45,329 bases of DNA from Chloroflexota bacterium (GTDB lineage Bacteria; Chloroflexota; Dehalococcoidia; DSGV01), in contig JAJYLG010000007.1 of assembly GCA_021787985.1 (NCBI GenBank), positions 30,883-76,211 on the forward strand, read 5' to 3'. The notes beneath the pieces were generated by a model. That model saw only the letters and a list, made by a program, of their open reading frames with translations. It searched no databases and was not told the DNA's origin. How positions within the stretch are numbered: position 1 is the stretch's first letter; every line of letters starts with the position of its first letter. A program made the position numbers and the translations under genes. Shown here piece after piece: positions 16,734 through 24,203 of this stretch.

Positions 16734-17503
16734 GCCGCCGCCCCGTGGACGCCGTCACGCTCTTGGGACCGGCGTTCCTCTCCGCCTGGGCCGACGACGA
16801 GGGGCTGTTCGCCAACTTCCTGTTCGGACGCGCGACCCGGGTGGGGCCGGACCTGGAGCACACGCTCGCCATGGCCTCCATCGGGCAGGACGAGTTCGGC
16901 CACACTGACATGGTCCTCGACCTGCTCCTGCCCGACAGCGCCGAGAAGGAGCGCTACTGGTTCGAGCGCGATCCATCGCGGTTTCGGAGCTGCGCGCTGC
17001 TTCGTTCCGAGCTGGCCGACGATTGGGCGCTGTTCGCCGCCCGCGCGTTTCTCTACGAGGAGGCGGAGGCGGTCCGCCTGGAATGGCTCGCGGTGCTGCC
17101 AGACAAGGACTCCGCGCTGGAGCGCACCGTGCAGTCGCTGGCAAGGGAGGAGCGCGAGCACCTGCCGCACTGGCACCGTTGGATGAAGCTGCTCGCCGCC
17201 GCGGACGGCCAGCCTCGCCGGCGTCTCGATAGCGCCTTGCAGGCGCTCGGAGCGAACGTGTCCGACACGCTCTGGGCAGCGGCGGACTGCCCGTCCACAT
17301 GGGATGCGCGCGCACTGCGGGCCCAGTGGGCGTCCCGCGTGGCCGCCGTGCTGAGGCCGCTGCACCTGGACTCGACCGACAAGCTGCTCGCCGAGATGCG
17401 CGCCGATCCCCGGCCCGGTCCGGTGCCGGATACGTTCTCGCGCTTGATCGAGCGGATGCAGTCCGTCTGGCGCTCGGAGCCGGCGGCCAGGACCTGGGGC
17501 TAG
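16730..17503 (+). CDS. paaC: PaaC-like structural diiron-family subunit
   Basis: 257 residues, ferritin-like and similar to PaaC. Motifs GQDEFGHTDMVLDLLLP near residue 60 and SLAREEREHLPHWHRWMKLL near 143 keep carboxylate/His residues. In the E. coli complex PaaC is the non-catalytic partner of PaaA. The GTG start at 16730 overlaps the paaB stop; a second in-frame GTG at 16745 is possible. Spacing and overlap show it is co-translated with paaB. Confidence 0.82.
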   Translation: MSRRPVDAVTLLGPAFLSAWADDEGLFANFLFGRATRVGPDLEHTLAMASIGQDEFGHTDMVLDLLLPDSAEKERYWFERDPSRFRSCALLRSELADDWALFAARAFLYEEAEAVRLEWLAVLPDKDSALERTVQSLAREEREHLPHWHRWMKLLAAADGQPRRRLDSALQALGANVSDTLWAAADCPSTWDARALRAQWASRVAAVLRPLHLDSTDKLLAEMRADPRPGPVPDTFSRLIERMQSVWRSEPAARTWG

Positions 17504-17525
17504 TCCTGCGTGAGGGGGCGCGGTC

Positions 17526-18050
17526 ATGAGCTCGCCGGACCATGCTGAATCGTCGACGAACCTCGGCGCGGCCGATGTGCTGGACGCCCTGCGGACGGTG
17601 GAGGACCCGGAGGCGCCGATCAGCATCGTGGACCTCGGCCTGGTGGAAGCGTGCCGCGTTGGTCCAGATGGCTCGGTGGAAGTGGACTTGGTGCCCACCC
17701 GGTCAAGCTGTCCGGCCAAAGAGTTCATCGCCGCACGAGTCGTCGAGCGAATCACGGCGGCGTTCGCTGGGCGCCGGGTCCAGGTCCGTTGGCTGCCCGG
17801 CGCTGTCTGGTCCACCACGCGGATCCGCGAGACCGGCGGCAGGGCGCTCCGGGAGCTCGGCATCGCCGTGCCGGTGCGGGACGAGCATGGCCGGACGACG
17901 ACCTGCTGTCCCTACTGCGGATCCGACCGGGTCACACGGGACGCCCGTTTCGGGGCGAGCGTGTGTCGCGCCATCTGGTACTGCGCCGGCTGCCGGAATC
18001 CATTCGAGGAGATGCGCTGGACGGACGCCGGGCCGGAGGCCCACCCGTAG
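17526..18050 (+). CDS. paaD: PaaD-like iron-sulfur/metal assembly factor
   Basis: 174 residues. The N-terminal MIP18/DUF59 domain starts DALRTVEDPEAPISIVDLGL, and a Cys-containing loop RSSCPAKEF sits where family members keep a reactive Cys. The C-terminal zinc-ribbon-like part, with CCPYCGS and later YCAGCRNPFE, is typical of PaaD rather than other DUF59 proteins. PaaD is thought to help mature the oxygenase or its reductase. No PaaE-type reductase gene follows. Confidence 0.87.
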   Translation: MSSPDHAESSTNLGAADVLDALRTVEDPEAPISIVDLGLVEACRVGPDGSVEVDLVPTRSSCPAKEFIAARVVERITAAFAGRRVQVRWLPGAVWSTTRIRETGGRALRELGIAVPVRDEHGRTTTCCPYCGSDRVTRDARFGASVCRAIWYCAGCRNPFEEMRWTDAGPEAHP

Positions 18051-18064
18051 CAACGCGGGCGTTG
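18051..18064. terminator. Small hairpin between convergent genes
   Basis: CAACG-CGGG-CGTTG immediately follows the paaD stop codon, within the 28-nt gap to the convergent LuxR-type gene. It could serve both strands as a short terminator; there is no T-tract. Confidence 0.35.
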
Positions 18065-18078
18065 TACCAGGCCGCGGG

Positions 18079-18966
18079 CTATCTGCGCCGCTGCGCGGTC
18101 GCCCTCTCGCGACGGAGCCTGACGATGGGATGACGGGCCGGCAGCCGGCGTCTCCGCGGGGCCCCGTCGACGGGCGCGGAGCCGGCGCTCGCGACGCGGC
18201 CGGCGTCGAGCGAGAGCGTGGCCACCGTCCGGTTCCACCAGGCCGCCGCCTCCAGGCGACTATGCACCCCGAGCGCCTGCAGGATGTGCTGGATGTGGTT
18301 CCTCACCGTCGCGGGCGCCAGACACAGGGCGGCGCCGATCTGCGCTCCCGAGCAGCCGCGCGCCAACAGCTCGAGCAGCTCGACCTCACGTGGACTCAGC
18401 GGCAGGTCGGGGCCAACCCGCTCCCTCGAGCCGCCGGAGCCGCCATTCCGATGCGCCGGTAGCGGCACGCCGGTTTCCGCCTGCCGTGCGACGTGCAGCA
18501 GCACTGCCTGGCCGTCGATCTCGGCCGGTAGCGCCACAACCATGAGCCAGCAGCGACTGCCATCCCCGAGACGGACCGAGAGATTAGGATGGGGCGTGCC
18601 CCGCCCCGTCCTCCAATCGACGCCCTCGAGCGGCTGACAGTGGACGCCGCACACGCTCCGCCCGAACCGGTCGCAGCCAGTGAGGACACGCGCGCATGGG
18701 TTGCCGATGACCCACTGCGCCTGCTTCCCCAGCAAGTCCTCCGCGGCCCTGTTCCAGGCGACGATGACCCCTCTCGCGTCCGTCGCGAAGGCGGCTTCCG
18801 ACAGCGCGTCGAGCTCCTGTCGGTTCACCCGCAGCAGCGCCCCGCACGGTGTCGGGCGAACATAGCCTTCCAACGTCGGCCTCCCACGCTCCCGATCGTC
18901 GGGAGTATCCCGGGCTGGGATACCCGCACGACCCCTCTTGTGCTCCTTCTCTCCCTGCACCCGCAC
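18079..18966 (-). CDS. PAS-domain LuxR-type regulator
   Basis: Up to 295 residues. A PAS domain (about 48-165) starts NRQELDALSEAAFATDARGV and contains four cysteines in the stretch PCARVLTGCDRFGRSVCGVHC. A LuxR/FixJ helix-turn-helix follows at about 190-250 (LSPREVELLELLARGCSGAQIG, then TVRNHIQHILQALGV). There is no receiver domain. The basic C-terminal tail is long. The GTG start at 18966 is uncertain; a GTG at 18828 just before the PAS domain is an alternative. The Cys set is seen in other PAS proteins and may sense redox state or bind metal. It could regulate the convergent Paa-like operon or the genes upstream. Confidence 0.75.
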   Translation of the reverse strand: MRVQGEKEHKRGRAGIPARDTPDDRERGRPTLEGYVRPTPCGALLRVNRQELDALSEAAFATDARGVIVAWNRAAEDLLGKQAQWVIGNPCARVLTGCDRFGRSVCGVHCQPLEGVDWRTGRGTPHPNLSVRLGDGSRCWLMVVALPAEIDGQAVLLHVARQAETGVPLPAHRNGGSGGSRERVGPDLPLSPREVELLELLARGCSGAQIGAALCLAPATVRNHIQHILQALGVHSRLEAAAWWNRTVATLSLDAGRVASAGSAPVDGAPRRRRLPARHPIVRLRRERATAQRRR

Positions 18967-18981
18967 CGGCCTCGAAGGCCG

Positions 18982-19983
18982 CTACTTCATTATCGTACGC
19001 CCACCGGCAAGGCGAGGAAGGACCTCGCGACCGACGAGCTCGATCGCCTCCAGCGCAGCGGCCGGCTCCATCCCACGGTATTGCAGCCGGACGATCACAT
19101 CAGTGACGCCCAGCTCATGCTCGTAGCAGCTCAGCTCCCGCACCCAGTCGTCCGGGCTACCCCAGAGCAGCCGGTCTCGTGCCAGCTCCTCGAACGGCGC
19201 CTCGACGTCGAACGCCATCGCCCCCACGCGCGCCGCGTACTCCCGATACTTAGCGCGCAGCGGCTCTTCCCCGATCCTTCTCGCCGCCTTCGCCGACGCC
19301 GCCGCGAAGCCGTCCCGCAGGATCGGCAGCCGGTCGACGGGCAGCCCACGCGCGCGCCGTTCAGCTCGGTAGACCTCGATCTGCTTGGCGAGCCGGGCGC
19401 GGTCGGTGAACGGCCCACCGATCCAGGCGTCGCCCAGCCGCGCCGCGCGCGCGATCGCCGGCAGGCGGTGAGCGCCGAGCCAGATGGGGGGCCGCGGGGA
19501 CTGCACCGGGCGACACTCGACGGCGACGTGGTCGAGCTGGAAATGGCGACCGGGCGCGGTCACCTCCTCGCCCTCGAGAAGACGCTTCAGCAGCGGCACC
19601 ATCTCGCGGAAGCGGCCAACGCGGTCGCGCTCGGGCACGCCAGCGGCGGCGAACTCCTGCGCGCGCCAGCCCTGCCCGAGGCCCAGGATCAGCCGGCCAT
19701 TGGACAGCAGGTCCATGGTCGCCGCCGCCTCGGCCAGCTCGACGGGATGGTAGAGCGGCGCCAGCAGGACGGCGGTGCCGACCGTCACTCGGCTGGTGGC
19801 AGCGGCGATCGCCCCCAGCAAGGCGAGGGGTTGGAGTCGCGTCCAGCCGATGTCCGTGGGGGCCCAGACGCCGTCCCAGCCGCTCGCCTCGGCCGTCTCG
19901 GCCTGGGCAAGCACGGCCCGGCGGACCTGGGCGCGGGGGACCTCCGGCCCGAACTCAGGGAAAAGCAGTAACCCAAGCCGCAT
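18982..19983 (-). CDS. LLM-class (luciferase-like) flavin/F420 oxidoreductase
   Basis: 333 residues with the TIM-barrel luciferase-like fold. Landmarks: RLGLLLFPEFGPEVP at the start, GWDGVWAPTD, TSRVTVGTAVLLAPLYHPVE, MDLLSNGRLILGLGQGW and PRPPIWLGAH. Members use FMN or F420 for monooxygenation or dehydrogenation. The start at 19983 (MRLGLL) is chosen because the family begins there; a longer frame from 20055 would cross the palindrome at 20006-20026. It is the last gene of the minus-strand set and is set off by a 172-nt gap with its own operator candidates. Substrate unknown. Confidence 0.85.
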   Translation of the reverse strand: MRLGLLLFPEFGPEVPRAQVRRAVLAQAETAEASGWDGVWAPTDIGWTRLQPLALLGAIAAATSRVTVGTAVLLAPLYHPVELAEAAATMDLLSNGRLILGLGQGWRAQEFAAAGVPERDRVGRFREMVPLLKRLLEGEEVTAPGRHFQLDHVAVECRPVQSPRPPIWLGAHRLPAIARAARLGDAWIGGPFTDRARLAKQIEVYRAERRARGLPVDRLPILRDGFAAASAKAARRIGEEPLRAKYREYAARVGAMAFDVEAPFEELARDRLLWGSPDDWVRELSCYEHELGVTDVIVRLQYRGMEPAAALEAIELVGREVLPRLAGGRTIMK

Positions 19984-20005
19984 CGGCCCGAACGCCTTCC
20001 GGATG

Positions 20006-20026
20006 TACGATCGCGTTTCGATCGTA
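20006..20026. promoter_or_regulatory. Palindromic operator candidate before the LLM gene
   Basis: Perfect 8-bp arms TACGATCG (20006-20013) and CGATCGTA (20019-20026) with spacer CGTTT. It ends 23 nt upstream of the ATG, where a repressor would block transcription or translation. Confidence 0.5.
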
Positions 20027-20078
20027 TCGCATCCGTTCGTGATGCCCCTAGTCAATCACAGCGGCACGTTGCCCCCGC

Positions 20079-20096
20079 ATGATGCGTCTGCATCAT
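20079..20096. promoter_or_regulatory. 18-bp palindromic operator candidate, copy 2
   Basis: ATGATG-CGTCTG-CATCAT, 17 of 18 identical to the reverse complement of the copy at 1556-1573. It lies in the gap between the thioesterase and LLM genes, about 95 nt upstream of the LLM start. Confidence 0.5.
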
Positions 20097-20155
20097 TTCC
20101 GCCTTCCGCCGCGCCGCCAACCTCACCCGGCACCGCCGCCTTCAGCCCCCGCGCC

Positions 20156-20632
20156 TCAGCGTGCGGGAGACCCGGCGGCGTCCCCGCCCGCTTCTCTGGT
20201 CCTCCGCCCCAGCCGTTCGACAAAGGTTCGCCAGTCGACAAGCATTCGCCGGTGGACCACGTAGCCAACTCTGCCTACCTCGTCAGAGATCTCCACCCGG
20301 AACGTCAGCGTGCGCCCCTCCACCTCGGTCAGCTCGGCCCGGGCGGTGACCCGGAATCCAGCCGGAGAGGCTTCCAGGTGGTGCACCTCGAGCACCGTGC
20401 CGACGTGTTGCGTCCCGGCCGGCAGCCGTCCGGTCAGCGCCTCGCCACAGGCCAGTTCCGCCAGCAGTCCCATGTGCGGGGTGCTGAAGACGGCAACCTC
20501 CGCGTCGTGGCCCGCTCCCGCGGCCGTCCGGTCCGCTGTGACGAGCCATGACAGCTCCCCACGCAACCCCGGGCGGATGCCGCCGAAGCCCGCCCGCCCG
20601 CTCGTCTCAGGCCTGGGCGGCTCGTCGCTCAT
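20156..20632 (-). CDS. Hot-dog acyl-CoA thioesterase, fluoroacetyl-CoA thioesterase-like
   Basis: 158 residues. The FlK-type thioesterase pattern is visible: AEVAVFSTPHMGLLAELACG (helix with Thr/His and Glu), then VGTVLEVHHLEASPAGFRVT and a C-terminal strand with VVHRRMLVDWRTF. Family members hydrolyse short acyl-CoAs or bind them. It overlaps the end of the upstream amidohydrolase gene by 26 nt, so translation is probably coupled. It may release a product acid from CoA or protect CoA pools. Confidence 0.75.
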   Translation of the reverse strand: MSDEPPRPETSGRAGFGGIRPGLRGELSWLVTADRTAAGAGHDAEVAVFSTPHMGLLAELACGEALTGRLPAGTQHVGTVLEVHHLEASPAGFRVTARAELTEVEGRTLTFRVEISDEVGRVGYVVHRRMLVDWRTFVERLGRRTREAGGDAAGSPAR

Positions 20633-21542
20633 CGCTGCTCCGCCCTCCGAGCCCCGCCCATCCGAGCAGAGCGGCGGCGTTATCGCGGAAGACGCGCGCC
20701 AGTTGGCCGGGCGTCAGTCCGAGCTCCAGCAACCCGCCGACCGTCTCCGCGATGGAAGGAGTCGACGGCCAGTCGCTGCCGAAGACCACCTTGTCCGTGA
20801 TCCGCGGCAAGTCCGGGATGTGCCTCAGCACGGTCCGTGGCGGCAGTCCCGAGATCTCGAGGTACACGTTCGGGTGCACGCGGGCCAGTGCGACGGCCTC
20901 CGCCGCCCAGGCCACACGGCCTGCATGCGCCAGCACGATGCGCAGGTCAGGGAAGTCCACCGCGACGTCATCGAGGTGGATCGGGAGAGCGTACTTCAGC
21001 CGGCTGCCGCTGAAGATGGACGAGCCCGTGTGGAACATCACCGGCCAGGAAAGCGAGCGCGCGAATTCGTAGATCGGGTACAGGCGTGGATCGTTCGGAT
21101 AGAAGAACTGGTACGACGGATACAGCTTGAGCCCCTTCGCCCCCGCGTCGACCCAGCGTCGCAGCTCGTCGAGCGGATTGGCGTCGCCCAGCGGGTTGAC
21201 CGACGCGAACGGGATCAACCGGCTCGAGCCGGCGCGGTAGGCGAGCACGTAGTCGGTCGGCAGCTCGATCCCCACCCCCGGCGTGTGCTGGGGCAGGAGC
21301 ACCCCATACGCGATGCCGGCCGCGTCCAGCTCGGACTCGAGCCGCGCCCGCGGGATCACCTCGTCTTCCTCCGCCAGCGCGCCGACGTTCAGGCTCGGGT
21401 TCGCCCTCGCCACCAGGGCGCGCGCGTCCCGACTTTGAAAGTGGCCCAGACGAAACGGGTGGATATGGAAGTCGATCGCGCCTTGCGGCAGGCCATGCGG
21501 CGGGCTGCCTCCAAACCCGCCATCGTGGAGATCATCCGCCAA
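20607..21542 (-). CDS. Amidohydrolase-family (type 2) TIM-barrel metal hydrolase or decarboxylase
   Basis: 311 residues. Metal-site motifs appear in order: DFHIHP near residue 24, KLYPSYQFFYPND near 138, FHTGS near 170, VLAHAG near 202 and FGSDWPSTPS near 257. This matches the amidohydrolase_2 group, which includes ACMS decarboxylase-like, hydratase and hydrolase enzymes of aromatic breakdown. It overlaps the thioesterase gene downstream. The start with MADDLHDGG is the first ATG; the upstream 135-nt gap shows no clear operator. Whether it decarboxylates, hydrates or hydrolyses cannot be told from sequence. Confidence 0.85.
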   Translation of the reverse strand: MADDLHDGGFGGSPPHGLPQGAIDFHIHPFRLGHFQSRDARALVARANPSLNVGALAEEDEVIPRARLESELDAAGIAYGVLLPQHTPGVGIELPTDYVLAYRAGSSRLIPFASVNPLGDANPLDELRRWVDAGAKGLKLYPSYQFFYPNDPRLYPIYEFARSLSWPVMFHTGSSIFSGSRLKYALPIHLDDVAVDFPDLRIVLAHAGRVAWAAEAVALARVHPNVYLEISGLPPRTVLRHIPDLPRITDKVVFGSDWPSTPSIAETVGGLLELGLTPGQLARVFRDNAAALLGWAGLGGRSSDERRAAQA

Positions 21543-21677
21543 CGCTCATTCCCCCTCTTCCCACTCCCAGATTCGCGGGTCGGCTGCCCGAACCCTCGGT
21601 TCGCGGCCGCCCCACACACGGTCACCATTGTACGAACCACACTCGCGCCGCCGTCCGCGGCGCGCGCTCGCGACCGC

Positions 21678-22133
21678 CTACTCCACCGGAGCGCGCATCA
21701 TGTAGGCGACGCGGCGGCAGCGGCACACGAGCTCGTCGTTCTGGTTGCGGCCGCGGTGCTCGAACACCACGATGCCCGCCTCGGGCCGCGACTTCGACTC
21801 GCGCTTGCTGATGACCTCCGTCTCGGCGTAGATCGTGTCGCCGTGGCGGACGGGGGCGGGGAATCGGACCTCCTCGAACCCCAGGTTCCCCAGCGTCGTC
21901 CCCAGCGTCAGGTCGCTCACGCTGATGCCGACCACCAGCCCCAGCGTGAACAGGCTGTTGACGATGCGCGTGCCGTAGATCGACCGCTTGCCGAACTCCT
22001 CGTCCAGATGCAGCGGCTGCGGGTTGAGCGTCAGCGTGGTGAACAGCACGTTGTCCATCTCGCTCACGGTGCGCGAGATGGCGTGGCGGTACACCTCGCC
22101 AACCTGCAGCTCCTCGTAGTACTTCCCGGTCAT
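21678..22133 (-). CDS. MaoC-like acyl-CoA hydratase
   Basis: 151 residues with a single hot-dog domain. It opens KYYEELQVGEVYRHAISRTV and carries the hydratase motif region FTTLTLNPQPLHLDEEFGKR (catalytic Asp/His type pattern) and FPAPVRHGDTIYAETEV. The ATG at 22133 follows GCAGGAGGTGGTG; an upstream ATG at 22238 has no such site. It lies 49 nt downstream of the CitE-like gene. Mesaconyl-CoA or beta-methylmalyl-CoA hydratases paired with CitE-like lyases are the closest context match. Confidence 0.85.
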   Translation of the reverse strand: MTGKYYEELQVGEVYRHAISRTVSEMDNVLFTTLTLNPQPLHLDEEFGKRSIYGTRIVNSLFTLGLVVGISVSDLTLGTTLGNLGFEEVRFPAPVRHGDTIYAETEVISKRESKSRPEAGIVVFEHRGRNQNDELVCRCRRVAYMMRAPVE

Positions 22134-22182
22134 CACCACCTCCTGCTTCCTCGCTGCCGTGGCTCGCCACCGCGGTCCGCGC

Positions 22183-23070
22183 TCAGGCCAGTCCGAGCGC
22201 TCGCGCGAACTCCAGCATCTGACGGGCCGTCTTGACATGGGCGACGTCCACGTGGGAGCCGCCGTAGCTGACCGCGCCGCTGCCGGCCCGCTCCGCCGCG
22301 TCGTACGCCTCGATCAGCCCGCGGTAGTAGCGCAGCTCCTCGGCCGTGGGCGAATAGACCTCGTTGACCACCGGGACGTGCGCCGGGTGGATCACCACCT
22401 CGCCGGTGTACCCGAGCTGGCGGTTCCTCGTCGCCTCACGCCGCAGGCCGTCCAGGTCGTGCACCTCCTGCCACAGCCCCCCCAGGATGGAGGCGTGACC
22501 GGCGGCGCGGGCTGCCAGCACGGCGTGCGACCGGTAATACAGCGTCTCCAGCCCCTCCTCCGTCCACTGGTAGCCCAGCTCACGCTGCACATCGGCCCCC
22601 TTGCCCGGCGGCACCGCCAGGCAGGCCACCCGCGGGCAGGCGCGCGCCAGCTCGTAGGCGCGGAAGTACGACGCCGCCGTCTCGAGCGTGAGCACCAGCT
22701 CCACGCGCCCGGCCGGGATGCCCTCGCGCTGCTCGAAGTAGCTCAGCAGCGTGTCGAAGCGCAGGACGTCCTCGGGCCCGTACACCTTGGGCAGCAGCAG
22801 CCCGTCCAGCGCCGCGCACACGACCGCGTCCAGGTCCGCGCCCGCCATGCCCGTCTCCCACGCGTTCGGGCGCACCAGCAGCGCCGTCTCGCCCCGCTGG
22901 CGTGCGCGCTCCAAGGACGCGCGCACGGTGCGCCGGGCATCGGCCTTCTCGGCGGGTGGGACGGCATCCTCCAGGTCGAGGATCAGTGCGTCCGCGCCCG
23001 CGGCCAGCGCCTTGTCCACCCAGCTCGGCTTGTGGCCGGGCACGAACAGCAGGGAGCGTAGTGGTCTCAT
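22183..23070 (-). CDS. CitE/malyl-CoA lyase-like aldolase (HpcH/HpaI family)
   Basis: 295 residues. CitE-type hallmarks: RSLLFVPGHKPSWVDKALA at the start, ALILDLEDAVPPAEKADAR with Mg-binding acidic residues, LLVRPNAWETG, LLLPKVYGPEDV, ELVLTLETAASYFRA and the late segment GEVVIHPAHVPVVNEVYSP. It would cleave or form a malyl-CoA-like thioester. The start at 23070 is preceded by GAGGAAGGACATGGG; the upstream frame lacks similarity. It is the first gene of the minus-strand set and precedes the MaoC gene. In PROSITE/TIGR terms it fits the malyl-CoA, citramalyl-CoA or L-malyl-CoA lyase group; which one is open. Confidence 0.88.
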   Translation of the reverse strand: MRPLRSLLFVPGHKPSWVDKALAAGADALILDLEDAVPPAEKADARRTVRASLERARQRGETALLVRPNAWETGMAGADLDAVVCAALDGLLLPKVYGPEDVLRFDTLLSYFEQREGIPAGRVELVLTLETAASYFRAYELARACPRVACLAVPPGKGADVQRELGYQWTEEGLETLYYRSHAVLAARAAGHASILGGLWQEVHDLDGLRREATRNRQLGYTGEVVIHPAHVPVVNEVYSPTAEELRYYRGLIEAYDAAERAGSGAVSYGGSHVDVAHVKTARQMLEFARALGLA

Positions 23071-23221
23071 CCCATGTCCTTCCTCTCGGCTGGCGGGCCG
23101 GGACCGTGCGGCGGCCGGCACCTCGCCTGCCCCGACAGCGAGTGTAGGGCCCTGCCGGCGTCGCCGCCATGAAGGGGGTGCTGCAGGGCGTACGGTGCGA
23201 AGGCACGACGGACGAGGTCTC

Positions 23222-23338
23222 CGTCATTCCGGCCTGCCTGCAGCAGGCAGGCCAAGCGAGCGGATGCGAGCGCGAGCCGGAATCCAACGGTGGTGAAGGA
23301 CTGCCCGAGGCCGGATTCCCGCCTTCGCGGGAATGACG
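23222..23338. repeat. Inverted pair of REP-like palindromic repeats (BIME/MITE-like)
   Basis: The left unit starts CGTCATTCCGG (23222-23232), contains the 23-bp palindrome 23231-23253 with 11-base arms GGCCTGCCTGC/GCAGGCAGGCC, and ends CCGGAATCC (23277-23285). The right unit is in the opposite orientation: GGATTCCCGCCTTCGCGGG and on to AATGACG (23313-23338), with ATTCCCGC/GCGGGAAT arms at 23315-23334. The ends share CGTCATTCC as terminal inverted repeats. Such GTCATTCC...GGAATCC elements are common intergenic repeats moved by REP-associated transposases. The rest of the gap 23071-23498 shows nothing else I can name. Confidence 0.6.
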
Positions 23339-23498
23339 AAGGGCGGGCGCGAGCCAACGACGTCCATTCCGCCACAAGACAAATCGCGTTGCGCAACGTT
23401 GGTCATGACAGAGATGTGTCGGGTGTAATCGCCTGCCTTACCGCTGGCCTTGCCTTGAAGCTCAGTTCAAGAGACCGCGCTGCTGCGGGCCGCGCCGC

Positions 23499-24203
23499 TC
23501 ACTGCGCGTCCTCGCCGCCCTCGGACCACGCTCCGTGCAACCGCCTGCCCTTGGCGGACGGAGGGGCGACCAGGCCCTCGCGCACCGCGTAGCTGGCGGC
23601 CTGCACCCGGTTCTGCAAGTGCAGCTTCTCCAGGATGTTGTGCAGGTGGTTCTTGACCGTCCCTTCGACGATGCAGAGCCGGGCGCCGATCTGGGCGTTG
23701 CTCAGGCCGTCGGCCACCAACTGCAGGATCTCCAGCTCGCGCGCCGTCAGCTCCCAGCCCGGCGGCAGCGGAGCCTCGCGCGCGGGCTTGCGCCGGAACT
23801 CGCGCACGAGCTTGCTCGCGACTGCGGGCGAGACGGGCGTCTCGCCACGGAACACGCCATGCACGAGGTCGAACAGCTCGTCCGGTCGCAAGTTCTTGAG
23901 GAGATAGCCGTCCGCGCCGCTCTTGATGGCCTCGAACAGGTCCTCGTCCTCGTCGGAGACGGTCAGGACGACGACCTTGATGTCAGGCAACGCAGCCTTG
24001 ATCTTGCGGGTGGCCTCCACCCCATTGCAGATGGGCATCTCGATGTCCATGAGCACCAGGTCGGGCCGGGCCGCCCGCGCCAGCTCCAGTGCCTGCAGTC
24101 CGTCCCCCGCCTCCCCGACGACCTCGAATTCGTCCTCCTCGTCGAGCAGAGCGCGGATACCCTTGCGAAACAGGACCTGGTCATCCACGAGCAGGATCTT
24201 CAT
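23499..24203 (-). CDS. NarL/LuxR-family response regulator
   Basis: 234 residues. The receiver domain (1-120) has Asp7/Asp8, phospho-acceptor Asp53 in LVLMDIEMP, and Lys near 103 in GYLLKNL. The LuxR helix-turn-helix follows at about 150-212 (LTARELEILQLVADGLSNAQIG, then TVKNHLHNILEKL). It overlaps the 3' end of the kinase gene by 23 nt. The start at 24203 is preferred because AGGGAG sits 10 nt upstream; ATG at 24212 is too close to it. It probably controls genes in response to the redox-type signal of the adjacent kinase, perhaps the cytochrome block. Confidence 0.92.
   Translation of the reverse strand: MKILLVDDQVLFRKGIRALLDEEDEFEVVGEAGDGLQALELARAARPDLVLMDIEMPICNGVEATRKIKAALPDIKVVVLTVSDEDEDLFEAIKSGADGYLLKNLRPDELFDLVHGVFRGETPVSPAVASKLVREFRRKPAREAPLPPGWELTARELEILQLVADGLSNAQIGARLCIVEGTVKNHLHNILEKLHLQNRVQAASYAVREGLVAPPSAKGRRLHGAWSEGGEDAQ

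Noticed and set aside
15471-18050. Complete standard phenylacetate degradation operon
   Set aside because: PaaE, PaaG, PaaZ, PaaF, PaaH and PaaJ are missing from the window, so the standard pathway cannot be claimed here.
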